A DNA stretch of 14,104 bases, from contig CAYZPY010000060.1 of NCBI GenBank assembly GCA_964480425.1, positions 1 through 14,104 on the forward strand, read 5' to 3'. Under the pieces are notes generated by a model. That model searched no databases. It saw nothing but the letters and a program-made list of their open reading frames with translations, and was not told the DNA's origin. The DNA comes from CAYYMD01 sp964480425. GTDB lineage: Bacteria; Planctomycetota; Phycisphaerae; SM23-33. Each line of letters opens with the position of its first letter. Positions within the stretch are counted from its first letter, which is position 1. Position numbers and translations under genes: made by a program. Below, in pieces: positions 1-7,296 of the stretch.

Positions 1-47
1 ATTAGAATAATCGTGTTATCGAAAATTCGAAATCAAACGTTGGGACA

Positions 48-135
48 CTCGTGGTCACGAGGTAAACAATTATTTTGCCGGGGGTTACCCGGCGTAATCG
101 CCTGCCCGCCGGACCGGCGCAGGGGATGCTGATTA
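48..135. promoter_or_regulatory. Hairpin-rich leader upstream of the DUF1080 gene
   Basis: Three potential stem-loops lie in a row in the roughly 150 nt before the first gene. The first is CTCGT/ACGAG at 48-52 and 57-61 with a GGTC loop. The second is GCCGGG/CCCGGC at 77-82 and 88-93 with a GGTTA loop. The third is an extended imperfect stem at 95-135 made of TAATC/GATTA outside, CCTGC/GCAGG in the middle and GCC/GGC inside. No T-run follows any of them on the plus strand, so a simple terminator fits poorly. They may form a structured 5' leader, or be leftover signals of an upstream gene. I do not recognise a named RNA family. Confidence 0.35.
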
Positions 136-156
136 TCATCTATAAGGAAAATGATC

Positions 157-2076
157 ATGTTTAATCTGCGGACAGGGGCATTTTGTCTGGCCTTGTCGTT
201 TTTATTGTGCACTGCCGGCGCCGAGGATGCACAGGAGTTGTTCGAGTCCATTTATGGAAAAAAGATAAATGAAGTCTCCGCCACTGCTTCCACCAAGGAC
301 GACGCGAGACTGGCAGGGGAAATCCTTAAACTCGCACAAAAGCAGACCGACACACCCGAACTGCTGGAAATCATGTGCGAACACGTCTACAAGTTGGGAA
401 TGCGGAATCCGGAAGGTTACGCCCCCACCGTCGAGGCGATGGAGCTCCTGGCGAAGAGCGTACTCGACAGGAAGTCCTGGTGCATCGATAAGTTGATAGA
501 CATCCGGCAAAAACAGTACGCCGTGGCGCGAGGCGCCGAAAAAAACGCCGCCGGCGCCGAACTCATCAAAACTCTCATACAGGCCGGCGACGATGCCGAA
601 AAGAAGGGCCGACTTGCCGAGTCCATTAATTATTACTACCGCGCGTCAAACATCGCCAAATCCCTGAAATCGATAGACACCTCGTCCATCCGGGACAGGT
701 TCAGCGAACTGAAAGGATGCTGGATCGCCGAGAGGAAAATCGAACGTTATAAAAAGCGCCTTGCCGCAAATCCCGACGACAACGCCGCCGCGCGCGAACT
801 GGTGCGGATTTGCCTGGTGGAACTGGACGACCCGGCCCGTGCGGCCAAATACCTTAACGAAAACTCCGACGAGGTGATGCGGACTTATATTCCGCTGGCC
901 TCCAGGGACATGGAGAAACTGTCACCCACGGTGATTGTGGAACTTGGCAACTGGTATCGCTCGCTGTCCGACAAGGCCCCCCATCGCAACAAGCCGGCGA
1001 TGCTCCGTCGGGCGTACGGTTATTATAGTCATTACCTTCAGGCCCACAAGGAACAGGACCTCCGTTACGAGAAGGCCAAACTGGCGCTGGAGTCGCTGAA
1101 GGTGACCATGAAGCGCCTCGGCGTGGAATTGCCCGGCGGCGATGCGCACGTCGAGCGTGTTGACCCGTTCGTGGGCGAATACCAGGGCAAGGTTACATTC
1201 TCCGGCGGCAGGACCGCACCCGCTGCGGGGCAGTTCTTTGCCGAAGGGGTCGACAAGTACAAGGTTCTCCTGCTGCCGGGACAGAACGTAAAAAACGGCG
1301 TGACGTTCACCAGTCAAAACGGGGCAATCCAACTGCGAGGCCGGGCGAAAAAGGGCGCAGATGAGGTGAAAATTTCCGGAGGCGGCTGGTCGGGAACTCT
1401 AAACTCCAAGGCGTTGACAGGGTCGTCCGACGCAGGGAAATTCCGGCTTGAATACACCGTCCGCACGAGTCCCGACATAGGCGCCGAACCGCCCGCCGGC
1501 GCGACGGTCCTTCTGCCATACAAGCCGGACAAGGAGACCTCGCTGGAGGCCTGGAAGAACAAGAAATGGAAAATCCTTCCCGATGGTTCGGTGCAAGTCG
1601 CCGGCGGAGACAATACTACCAATAAAAAATTCGGCAGCGCCAAACTGCACGTCGAGTTTTACATACCCTTCGAGCCGAAAAAGTCCAGGCCCGGACGGGG
1701 CGACAGCGGCGTGTACGTCCTGGGGCGGTACGAAGTGCAGGTGCTGGACTCGTTCGGGACAAAGGCGGGCAATCACGGTTGTGGGTCGATTTACGACGTC
1801 AGGGCACCGAACGTAAACGCATGCCTTCCGCCCGGCAGGTGGCAGAGTTACGACATCGTGATTCACGCCGCCAGGTTGTCCGGCGGAAATGCCGTCACAG
1901 AGGCGATAATGACCGTGCGGCACAACGGAATCCTGATTCACGAGGATGCAAAGATCAAAAAGCCCACCAAACTGGCGCAAAACAGAAATTCCGGCAAAGC
2001 CGGCCCGATGGTCCTGCAGGACCGCGGGAACCCGGTGAGGTACAGAAACATCTGGCTGATTGAACTAAACAAGTAG
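157..2076 (+). CDS. Exported 3-keto-disaccharide hydrolase domain (DUF1080) protein
   Basis: The product is a 639-residue exported protein. I chose the ATG at 157 because AAGGA at 144-148 lies 8 nt before it but only 2 nt before the ATG at 151. Residues 1-22 are a signal peptide with a likely A-G-A cleavage site before Glu23. Residues ~23-330 are helical, charged and weakly TPR-like. Residues ~336-448 form a Gly/beta-rich segment that opens with DPFVGEYQG and ends in a PPAGA linker. Residues ~463-638 match DUF1080 (PF06439), with GVYVLGRYEVQVLDS at 518-532, then CGSIYDVRAPN, PPGRWQSYD and a VRHNGILIHED strand. Characterised members hydrolyse 3-keto-glycosides; here that activity is inferred. 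The protein probably acts in the periplasm or at the surface. The exact substrate and the role of the N-terminal half are unknown. Confidence 0.9.
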   Translation: MFNLRTGAFCLALSFLLCTAGAEDAQELFESIYGKKINEVSATASTKDDARLAGEILKLAQKQTDTPELLEIMCEHVYKLGMRNPEGYAPTVEAMELLAKSVLDRKSWCIDKLIDIRQKQYAVARGAEKNAAGAELIKTLIQAGDDAEKKGRLAESINYYYRASNIAKSLKSIDTSSIRDRFSELKGCWIAERKIERYKKRLAANPDDNAAARELVRICLVELDDPARAAKYLNENSDEVMRTYIPLASRDMEKLSPTVIVELGNWYRSLSDKAPHRNKPAMLRRAYGYYSHYLQAHKEQDLRYEKAKLALESLKVTMKRLGVELPGGDAHVERVDPFVGEYQGKVTFSGGRTAPAAGQFFAEGVDKYKVLLLPGQNVKNGVTFTSQNGAIQLRGRAKKGADEVKISGGGWSGTLNSKALTGSSDAGKFRLEYTVRTSPDIGAEPPAGATVLLPYKPDKETSLEAWKNKKWKILPDGSVQVAGGDNTTNKKFGSAKLHVEFYIPFEPKKSRPGRGDSGVYVLGRYEVQVLDSFGTKAGNHGCGSIYDVRAPNVNACLPPGRWQSYDIVIHAARLSGGNAVTEAIMTVRHNGILIHEDAKIKKPTKLAQNRNSGKAGPMVLQDRGNPVRYRNIWLIELNK

Positions 2077-2150
2077 CAGTCGAAAATCCAAAAAGAGCAA
2101 TTCTTTTATTACGATCCAAGGCCGATATCTTAAACACAAGGAGATGCAAG

Positions 2151-2762
2151 ATGCAGAAACAGATTCGCATATTTCTGTCCGGCGTTTTTCTGGTGGCGCC
2201 GTTCGCCATAACCGTTTACGCAATCTGGTGGTCGGCCAAGGCGCTGGACTGGGCCGGCGACGCGCTTATCAGTCGTTACTGGCCGGATGCCGATATGCCC
2301 GCCGGCGTCGGGGCAGTGGTGGTGCTGGTCGCGGTTTACCTCGTCGGGCTGCTGACGCACGTGTGGCTGTTTAAGGGCATGATGAATTGGCTGGACAAAC
2401 TCATCGGCAGGATTCCCGTAGTAAACTCGATATACCAGTCGGTGCGCGACGTGCTGGGCATGTTCGCCGCCGACTCGAACAAGATGGGACGGGTCGTCAG
2501 ATACAAGATCCCCGGAACCGACGCCTCCATGCTGGGCATACTGACCAATGAAGCGCCCGACGGCGCCGAGACTGACGATGCGGGACGGCACACGAAAGTG
2601 GCCGTCTACGTCCCGTTCGGGTATATGATCGGCGGGATAACGGTGTTCGTGCCGCGCCAGGGCCTGGAGAAAGTGGACATGTCCGTCGAGCGCGCGATGA
2701 AACTCTGCGCCACCGCGTACGCCTCGGCCAAGACCGAATCCACCCTGCGGGCAAAGGAATGA
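2151..2762 (+). CDS. DUF502 family inner-membrane protein
   Basis: This 203-residue protein belongs to DUF502 (PF04367), a widespread membrane family of uncertain function. AAGGAG at 2138-2143 lies 7 nt before the ATG, which fixes the start. Two hydrophobic segments, about residues 8-32 and 52-74, should span the membrane, leaving a soluble C-terminal part. Family landmarks are RIPVVNSIYQSV at 87-98, the GGITVFVPR strand at about 161-169 and the closing VDMSVERAMKL motif at 175-185. It runs in the same direction as purA and uppS, 93 nt upstream of the purA start, so co-transcription is possible but unproven. Family assignment is firm; I assign no biochemical role. Confidence 0.9.
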   Translation: MQKQIRIFLSGVFLVAPFAITVYAIWWSAKALDWAGDALISRYWPDADMPAGVGAVVVLVAVYLVGLLTHVWLFKGMMNWLDKLIGRIPVVNSIYQSVRDVLGMFAADSNKMGRVVRYKIPGTDASMLGILTNEAPDGAETDDAGRHTKVAVYVPFGYMIGGITVFVPRQGLEKVDMSVERAMKLCATAYASAKTESTLRAKE

Positions 2763-2855
2763 TATCGCGCCCAATGGACCTTTATTACGCGGACTTGACA
2801 AGAACACGTGGAGGTCTATGCTTGCGGGTTTCAATGCACCACGAGGACCGTTGGA

Positions 2856-4178
2856 ATGAAAAGTAACAACATTACCGTTATCGGCCTGCAATGGGGCGAC
2901 GAGGGCAAGGGCAAGATCGTCGACGCCCTTAGCGGCAAATGCCGTTACGTGGTCCGTTTCTGCGGCGGCGCCAACGCCGGGCACACCGTAAACACCGGGG
3001 GCGAGAAATTCGCCCTGCACCTGATACCATCAGGCATACTGCACAAGGGGGTATGCAACGTGGTGGGCAACGGCGTGGTGTTCGACCCGCAGGTGGCTCT
3101 GGAGGAAATCGACACCCTGCACAAGCGTAACGTTACGGTAGGCCCGGAGAACCTCCGGATAAGCGCCGCCGCACACGCGGTGATGCCCTATCACAAGCTA
3201 CAGGATTCACTGAGCGAGAAGCGTCTTGGCGGCTCGAAGATCGGCACCACCGCCCGCGGCATAGGCCCGTGCTACAGCGACAAGGCCAACCGCAGCACCG
3301 CCGTGCGCATGGGCGAACTGGTCGATCGCGACAAACTCGCCGAGAAACTCGCCCACGTAATCGAGATAAAAAACAAGGTCTTCGACACCCTTTATCCCGG
3401 CGCGCCGGAACTCGACGCCGGCGCCGTCGCCGACGAATACGCCCGATACGGAAGGCGTCTGTCGCCGATGATATGCAACACCGGCGCAATGCTGCGCGAT
3501 GCGTGCCAAAGGGACGAGCCCATACTCTTCGAGGGCGGACAGGGCAGCATGCTGGACATCGACCACGGGACATACCCGTTCGTGACCAGTTCGGCGGTCA
3601 CCGCCTGCGGCGTGCCGACGGGCGCGGGCGTGCCGCCCAAATGCGTGGGCACTGTTATCGGCGTGATAAAGGCCTATACCTCGCGCGTCGGCGCCGGTCC
3701 GTTCCCCTCCGAGCAGGACAACGAAATCGGCGATTACCTGCGCGAACGCGGTAACGAATACGGCACAACCACGGGCAGACCCAGGCGGTGCGGATGGTTC
3801 GACGCCTTCGCCGTAAAATACGCCGCTGACCTGTCCGGGACGGACGAACTGGCGCTTTCGCTGCTGGACGTGCTCACCGGACTGGACGAGGTCAAAATCT
3901 GCACCGGATACGACTTCGAGGGGCAAAACCTCCGGCAGTTCGACCCGGACCTCATGGTCCGGGCGCGGTGCCGTTACGAGACCCTTCCCGGCTGGAGCAA
4001 GGACATTTCCGCCTGCCGCCGGTTCGAGGAACTACCCCCCAAGGCGCAGGATTACGTCAGTCGCATCGAGAACCTGACCGAAAGGCCGGTGGGCATCATC
4101 AGCGTCGGCTCCGATCGCGCCGCCACGATTTCCCACAACACCAGACTGGCAGGTCTGGAAGAACTATGGCGACAATAG
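2856..4178 (+). CDS. purA: Adenylosuccinate synthetase
   Basis: PurA joins IMP and aspartate using GTP to make adenylosuccinate, the first committed step from IMP to AMP, in the cytoplasm. The ATG at 2856 gives 440 residues, the normal family length, and has GAGGA 8 nt upstream at 2843-2847. A GTG at 2808 is in frame, but the 16 residues it would add resemble nothing in the family. The N-terminal GLQWGDEGKGK loop carries Asp15, and NAGHTV carries His43; these correspond to E. coli Asp13 and His41. Further family blocks are TTARGIGPCYSDK, FEGGQGSMLDIDHGTYPFV, the VGAGPFPSE loop and GTTTGRPRRCGWFD. No key residue appears to be missing. Its last 13 nt overlap uppS. Confidence 0.97.
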   Translation: MKSNNITVIGLQWGDEGKGKIVDALSGKCRYVVRFCGGANAGHTVNTGGEKFALHLIPSGILHKGVCNVVGNGVVFDPQVALEEIDTLHKRNVTVGPENLRISAAAHAVMPYHKLQDSLSEKRLGGSKIGTTARGIGPCYSDKANRSTAVRMGELVDRDKLAEKLAHVIEIKNKVFDTLYPGAPELDAGAVADEYARYGRRLSPMICNTGAMLRDACQRDEPILFEGGQGSMLDIDHGTYPFVTSSAVTACGVPTGAGVPPKCVGTVIGVIKAYTSRVGAGPFPSEQDNEIGDYLRERGNEYGTTTGRPRRCGWFDAFAVKYAADLSGTDELALSLLDVLTGLDEVKICTGYDFEGQNLRQFDPDLMVRARCRYETLPGWSKDISACRRFEELPPKAQDYVSRIENLTERPVGIISVGSDRAATISHNTRLAGLEELWRQ

Positions 4179-4936
4179 ACCAGAAGCGAGCCGCCGCCTG
4201 CGAGGCGCTGGGCGTGACGAAGGAGCGATTCCCGCGGTCCGTGGCGATTATCATGGACGGAAACGGCCGATGGGCCCGCAGCCAAAACCTCCCCAGGGTG
4301 GCGGGTCACAGGCGCGGCGCAGAAGTCGCCAGAAACATAGTCACCGAGGCGTCGAATATAGGGCTTGAGGCGCTGACCCTCTATGCATTCTCCATCGAGA
4401 ACTGGTCGCGCCCCCAAAACGAAGTCAACGCCCTGATGGGCCTCTATGCCGAATATCTCGCACGCGACAGGCAGACGCTGGTGGACAACAACATCCGCCT
4501 GGTGCACCTGGGACGGCGCAGCGGGCTGCCCCAATCGGTGCTCGACGAGTTGGACGAATCCATGAACGTCTCGGCGTCGAACACCGGAACGAAACTCTGC
4601 CTGGCGATCAATTATTCCGGTCGGTGCGAGATAACCGACGCCGTGCGCGACATCGCCACACGCGCCGCCGAGGGCGAAATCAATCCCCGGCACATCGACG
4701 AGTCGCTTATCGCCGACGCCCTGTACACGCGCGACCTACCCGACCCGGACCTGCTGATTCGCACCTCCGGCGAGAGGCGGCTGAGCAATTTTCTGCTGTG
4801 GCAGATTTCCTACGCCGAACTGTACGTCACCGACGTTTACTGGCCCGATTTCGACGAAAAGGAACTCCACAATGCCATCAGGGAATACGCCTCAAGACAC
4901 CGCCGATTCGGCAATCTGAACAATACTAACACGTGA
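4166..4936 (+). CDS. uppS: Isoprenyl (undecaprenyl) diphosphate synthase
   Basis: This cis-prenyltransferase adds isopentenyl diphosphate units to farnesyl diphosphate to build the C55 carrier lipid used in peptidoglycan and polysaccharide synthesis. The ATG at 4166 gives 256 residues, typical of the family. Longer readings would run deep into purA. Conserved residues sit five positions later than in E. coli: Asp31 in IIMDGNGRWA (E. coli Asp26), Arg199, Arg205 and Ser207 in IRTSGERRLSNF, and Glu218 in WQISYAELY. LYAFSIENWSRP and NYSGR are also present. The start lies 13 nt before the end of purA in another frame, with only a weak GGAAGA close by, so translation may depend on ribosomes finishing purA. 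uppS normally sits beside cdsA; here 2.5 kb separates them. The exact chain length of the product is inferred. Confidence 0.96.
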   Translation: MATIDQKRAAACEALGVTKERFPRSVAIIMDGNGRWARSQNLPRVAGHRRGAEVARNIVTEASNIGLEALTLYAFSIENWSRPQNEVNALMGLYAEYLARDRQTLVDNNIRLVHLGRRSGLPQSVLDELDESMNVSASNTGTKLCLAINYSGRCEITDAVRDIATRAAEGEINPRHIDESLIADALYTRDLPDPDLLIRTSGERRLSNFLLWQISYAELYVTDVYWPDFDEKELHNAIREYASRHRRFGNLNNTNT

Positions 4937-4974
4937 CAATCGCAAAATTCATACCAGCAGAATCGTGAATTGAA

Positions 4975-4991
4975 ACCTGGGGGTAACAGGT
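4975..4991 (+). terminator. Weak stem-loop after uppS
   Basis: ACCTG at 4975-4979 can pair with CAGGT at 4987-4991 around a GGGGTAA loop, 39 nt after the uppS stop. It is followed only by a short CCTTTG tail, so this is at best a weak terminator for the purA-uppS transcript. Confidence 0.22.
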
Positions 4992-5010
4992 CCTTTGTAA
5001 GGAAGAGCAG

Positions 5011-5081
5011 GATTACACAGATTTTATGATTATACGGATTTTTTATTATTCATTTTTAATCCCTTAATACCTTAATCTGTG
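5011..5081. repeat. Degenerate GATTACACAGATT-type repeats
   Basis: GATTACACAGATT at 5011-5023 is followed by GATTATACGGATT at 5028-5040, a tandem copy matching at 11 of 13 positions. The octamer CACAGATT at 5016-5023 recurs inverted as AATCTGTG at 5074-5081. The stretch is much richer in A+T than the surrounding genes. It resembles small dispersed intergenic repeats seen in some environmental bacterial genomes. Whether it recurs in this genome cannot be seen from the window. Confidence 0.5.
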
Positions 5082-5089
5082 AAACTTGC

Positions 5090-5113
5090 CCGCCGTAGTT
5101 TTAACGAAGGCGG
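5090..5113. repeat. Small palindromic element in the uppS-arfB spacer
   Basis: CCGCC at 5090-5094 pairs with GGCGG at 5109-5113 around the loop GTAGTTTTAACGAA. An alternative fold pairs CGT with ACG inside and CCGC with GCGG outside. The pattern resembles short CCGCC-GTAG-CGAA-GGCGG palindromes that I recall as multicopy intergenic elements in other genomes. It ends about 42 nt before arfB. Confidence 0.4.
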
Positions 5114-5155
5114 ATCCAGCTCTATTAATCTGACTACTATACAAACGTCATCAGC

Positions 5156-5575
5156 ATGATAAAATTCACCCGAAACATAGGCATTGACGAAAACGACGTG
5201 GACGTGGAGTTTATGCGTTCGACCGGTCCGGGCGGGCAGAACGTGAACAAGGTGTCCACGGCCGTGCGGCTGACGTTCGACGTGTCCGCCTCGTCGCTGC
5301 CGCAACAGGTCAAGGACCGACTGAGGAAACTGTCCGGAAACCGAATCAACAAAGACGGTGAACTGATAATCGAGGCCCGGCGTTTCCGCAGCCAGAAACA
5401 AAACCGCGACGATGCGATGGAACGGCTGATAAAACTCATCCGCCGCGCCGCCCGCAAGCCCAAACGCCGAAAAAAGACCCGCCCCACCGCCGCATCAAAG
5501 CGAAAGCGCCTCGAGTCGAAACGACGCCGCAGCCAAACCAAGCAGTTCCGCAAAAAGGTCCGACCGGAGCAATAA
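5156..5575 (+). CDS. arfB: Alternative ribosome-rescue factor B (peptidyl-tRNA hydrolase)
   Basis: ArfB (YaeJ) enters ribosomes stalled without a stop codon and hydrolyses the peptidyl-tRNA. The protein has 139 residues, against 140 in E. coli. The catalytic Gly26-Gly27-Gln28 lies in the release-factor-like block TGPGGQNVNKVSTAVRL. The core continues through ASSLPQQVKDRL and EARRFRSQKQNRDDA. From about residue 100 a Lys/Arg-rich tail with TRPTAASKRKRLESKRRRS matches the part that enters the empty mRNA channel in ArfB. This tail and the short length separate it from full release factors. The ATG at 5156 is the only usual start before an in-frame stop at 5126-5128; no Shine-Dalgarno is visible. 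It lies alone on its strand, after repeat-rich DNA, and its stop abuts that of the DUF2905 gene. Confidence 0.94.
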   Translation: MIKFTRNIGIDENDVDVEFMRSTGPGGQNVNKVSTAVRLTFDVSASSLPQQVKDRLRKLSGNRINKDGELIIEARRFRSQKQNRDDAMERLIKLIRRAARKPKRRKKTRPTAASKRKRLESKRRRSQTKQFRKKVRPEQ

Positions 5576-5797
5576 TCACTTCCGCAGGCGCATGATAATC
5601 CACATAATCAGCGTCAGAATAATTGAGAGAATTATGCACGTGCCGATGGGCAGATAGATGCGCCAGTTCTTCCCGCCGAAAGAAAAATCTCCGGGCAGTC
5701 GACCCAGCCCAAGGCGACCGGCCAGGTACATAATCCCTCCCACCACTACCAGCACGACGCCGAACAGAAATACGAACTTTCCCAGCTGCTGAAGCAT
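5576..5797 (-). CDS. DUF2905 family small membrane protein
   Basis: This 73-residue protein belongs to DUF2905, a small two-helix membrane family of unknown function. Residues ~5-27 and ~47-70 are hydrophobic. Between them, GRLGLGRLPGDFSFGGKNW carries the family's usual RLPGD turn and the aromatic strand after it. I chose the ATG at 5797, giving the normal length. A TTG at 5818 would add seven residues, but those fall in a small tandem repeat. An AAAGG stands only 2-3 nt before the ATG, so the ribosome site is weak. The stop codon is the base next to the arfB stop, with no gap. The fucosidase gene lies upstream on the same strand, 84 nt away. Confidence 0.88.
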   Translation of the reverse strand: MLQQLGKFVFLFGVVLVVVGGIMYLAGRLGLGRLPGDFSFGGKNWRIYLPIGTCIILSIILTLIMWIIMRLRK

Positions 5798-5813
5798 CGC
5801 CTTTTGATTAAAC

Positions 5814-5840
5814 CACAAAGGTCACAGAGGACACCGAGAT
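5814..5840. repeat. Three tandem 9-nt units of CACAGAGGA type
   Basis: Three imperfect 9-nt units stand head to tail: CACAAAGGT at 5814-5822, CACAGAGGA at 5823-5831 and CACCGAGAT at 5832-5840. Similar ACCACAGAG-type 9-nt arrays occur as dispersed intergenic sequence in other genomes, as far as I recall. The array sits just upstream of the DUF2905 gene and overlaps its alternative TTG start. Confidence 0.5.
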
Positions 5841-5863
5841 ATTAAAGGAAAATCCAATGCGTC

Positions 5864-5881
5864 TGCGGTTTGAAATCCGCA
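5864..5881 (-). terminator. Possible terminator hairpin after the fucosidase gene
   Basis: TGCGG at 5864-5868 pairs with CCGCA at 5877-5881 around an 8-nt loop, immediately after the fucosidase stop at 5882-5884 on the minus strand. Read on that strand, a T-rich stretch (GGATTTTCCTTT) comes about 9 nt later rather than directly after the stem, so it is a weak candidate. Confidence 0.3.
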
Positions 5882-7279
5882 TCAGCCCTTAAGCTGGATT
5901 TTGAAAGTCCACGCGTGTTCGCAGGGTTTCTTCGACGGCGCCTCCACGTGCAGGCCGTCGCTTTCCTGCGACCACTGGAGTTCCTGTCCAGTCCCAAGCA
6001 GCGTTACCTTCGCCACACGCTCGGCGTTCAGCGAGGACCCCCGCCCCATGGACCTGATGATGAGTTTGTCTTCAGGCCAGCCCATGCTGACGGCGTATAA
6101 GGCGTCGCTCTTGCAGGTGAAGCGGATGTCGCCGAGTTTCAGGGGTTTTTCCGCCTTTTCGTCGAACGGCTTTGCCACGGTATCCTGCTGCCCTTCGCCA
6201 AATGTATCCCAGTGGCGTGTTTCGTAAATCGCCTCTCCGTTGACCTTCAGCCAATCGCCCAGTCCGCGAAGCAGGTTTGCCGGCTCGTCGGTAATCACGC
6301 CGTCGGCGCGGGGACCTACGTTCAACAGCAGGTTGCCGTTCTTGCTGACGATGTCCACAAGGTCGTGCACCAGCGAAGTGACGGTGCGAAAATCGTCGTC
6401 CTCCAGGTAACTCCACGACTTGTAACTGACCGACGTGTCGGTCTGCCAGTAGTGCGGGCGGATTTCGGTGAGCTTTCCGCGTTCGACGTCGAACACTGCC
6501 GTGCCCTCGGGAAATTTTGCCTTGTAGTTGAGCACCGGCTCGTAGCCGTGGTCCAGAGCGTGATTGTAGTAATACGCCGCCACGCGCCCCCGCCACGGGG
6601 CGAACTCGCTGCGGTGCCAGCCAAAGTCGAACCACAAAACGTCCGGAGAGAACTTCTCCACCAGTTCCTTGGTCCGCTCGTACCAGTCCAGCACAAAGGC
6701 GTAACTTACCGGCGCGTCGTCGGCGTGCGGGACGCCGTAAAGTTTGTGATAGTTCGTGTCGCTGTTGTCGTATTCGTCGCGGAACGTGTAGTACCCCCAG
6801 TTGTACGCCCGGTGCGAGGAAACGCCGAACTTCAGCCCGCGCCGCCGGACCGTTTTTTCAAGTTCTCCCACCACGTTGCGCTTCGGACCCATGTTCACCG
6901 AATTCCACGTCGTGTAGGCGCAGTCGTACATGGGAAATCCGTCGTGATGCTCGGCCACAGGAACCACGTACCGCGCCCCGCTCTGTTCGAACAGGTCCAC
7001 CCACGCGTCGGGATCGAAGTTCTCGCCCTTGAACATTGGAATGAAATCCTTGTAGCCGAAATCTTTATGCTTGCCCCAGGTTTTTCTGTGATGCTCGTAC
7101 ACGCCGGTTCTGTGGGGTATGTACATCTCGCGCGGATACCACTCGCTGTAAAACGCCGGCACCGCATACGCGCCCCAGTGGATGAAGATGCCCAGCTTGG
7201 CTTCCTTGAACCAGTCCGGGACGGCGTAATTCTGCAAAGACTCCTTCGTCGGCTCGTAACGCTCGCGATTGTCACTCAT
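5882..7279 (-). CDS. GH29 family alpha-L-fucosidase
   Basis: The product has 465 residues and belongs to glycoside hydrolase family 29, retaining enzymes that release alpha-L-fucose from glycans. I chose the ATG at 7279 because AGGAG lies 6 nt upstream; an alternative start at 7327 adds 16 residues with no family match. The N-terminal block LGIFIHWGAYAVP (residues 29-41) and VAEHHDGFPMYD (108-119) build the sugar pocket. Asp218 in VLWFDFGW is the expected nucleophile. NGNLLLNVGPRADG closes the barrel. A C-terminal beta domain of about 100 residues follows. The acid/base residue varies in this family and I cannot place it safely. There is no signal peptide, so it is probably cytoplasmic and may act on imported fucosylated oligosaccharides. 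It is transcribed away from cdsA. Confidence 0.94.
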   Translation of the reverse strand: MSDNRERYEPTKESLQNYAVPDWFKEAKLGIFIHWGAYAVPAFYSEWYPREMYIPHRTGVYEHHRKTWGKHKDFGYKDFIPMFKGENFDPDAWVDLFEQSGARYVVPVAEHHDGFPMYDCAYTTWNSVNMGPKRNVVGELEKTVRRRGLKFGVSSHRAYNWGYYTFRDEYDNSDTNYHKLYGVPHADDAPVSYAFVLDWYERTKELVEKFSPDVLWFDFGWHRSEFAPWRGRVAAYYYNHALDHGYEPVLNYKAKFPEGTAVFDVERGKLTEIRPHYWQTDTSVSYKSWSYLEDDDFRTVTSLVHDLVDIVSKNGNLLLNVGPRADGVITDEPANLLRGLGDWLKVNGEAIYETRHWDTFGEGQQDTVAKPFDEKAEKPLKLGDIRFTCKSDALYAVSMGWPEDKLIIRSMGRGSSLNAERVAKVTLLGTGQELQWSQESDGLHVEAPSKKPCEHAWTFKIQLKG

Positions 7280-7296
7280 TGATGTCTCCTGCTGGA

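Noticed and set aside
1..150. c-di-GMP (GEMM-I) riboswitch, suggested by a GCCGGG-GGTTA-CC element near the end of the leader.
   Set aside because: The conserved GGCAAACC and GGACGCAAAGCC blocks of the family are not present upstream.
2091..2107. AAAAGA/TCTTTT hairpin after the DUF1080 gene as a terminator.
   Set aside because: The stem is almost all A-T pairs and too weak to support the call.
3207..3926. Long minus-strand open frame opposite purA.
   Set aside because: It is the antisense of a fully conserved PurA and is open because of high-GC codon bias; its translation resembles no protein family.
6212..7282. Long plus-strand open frame opposite the fucosidase.
   Set aside because: The minus strand carries all GH29 motifs; the plus reading is rich in Val/Arg with no recognisable domain.
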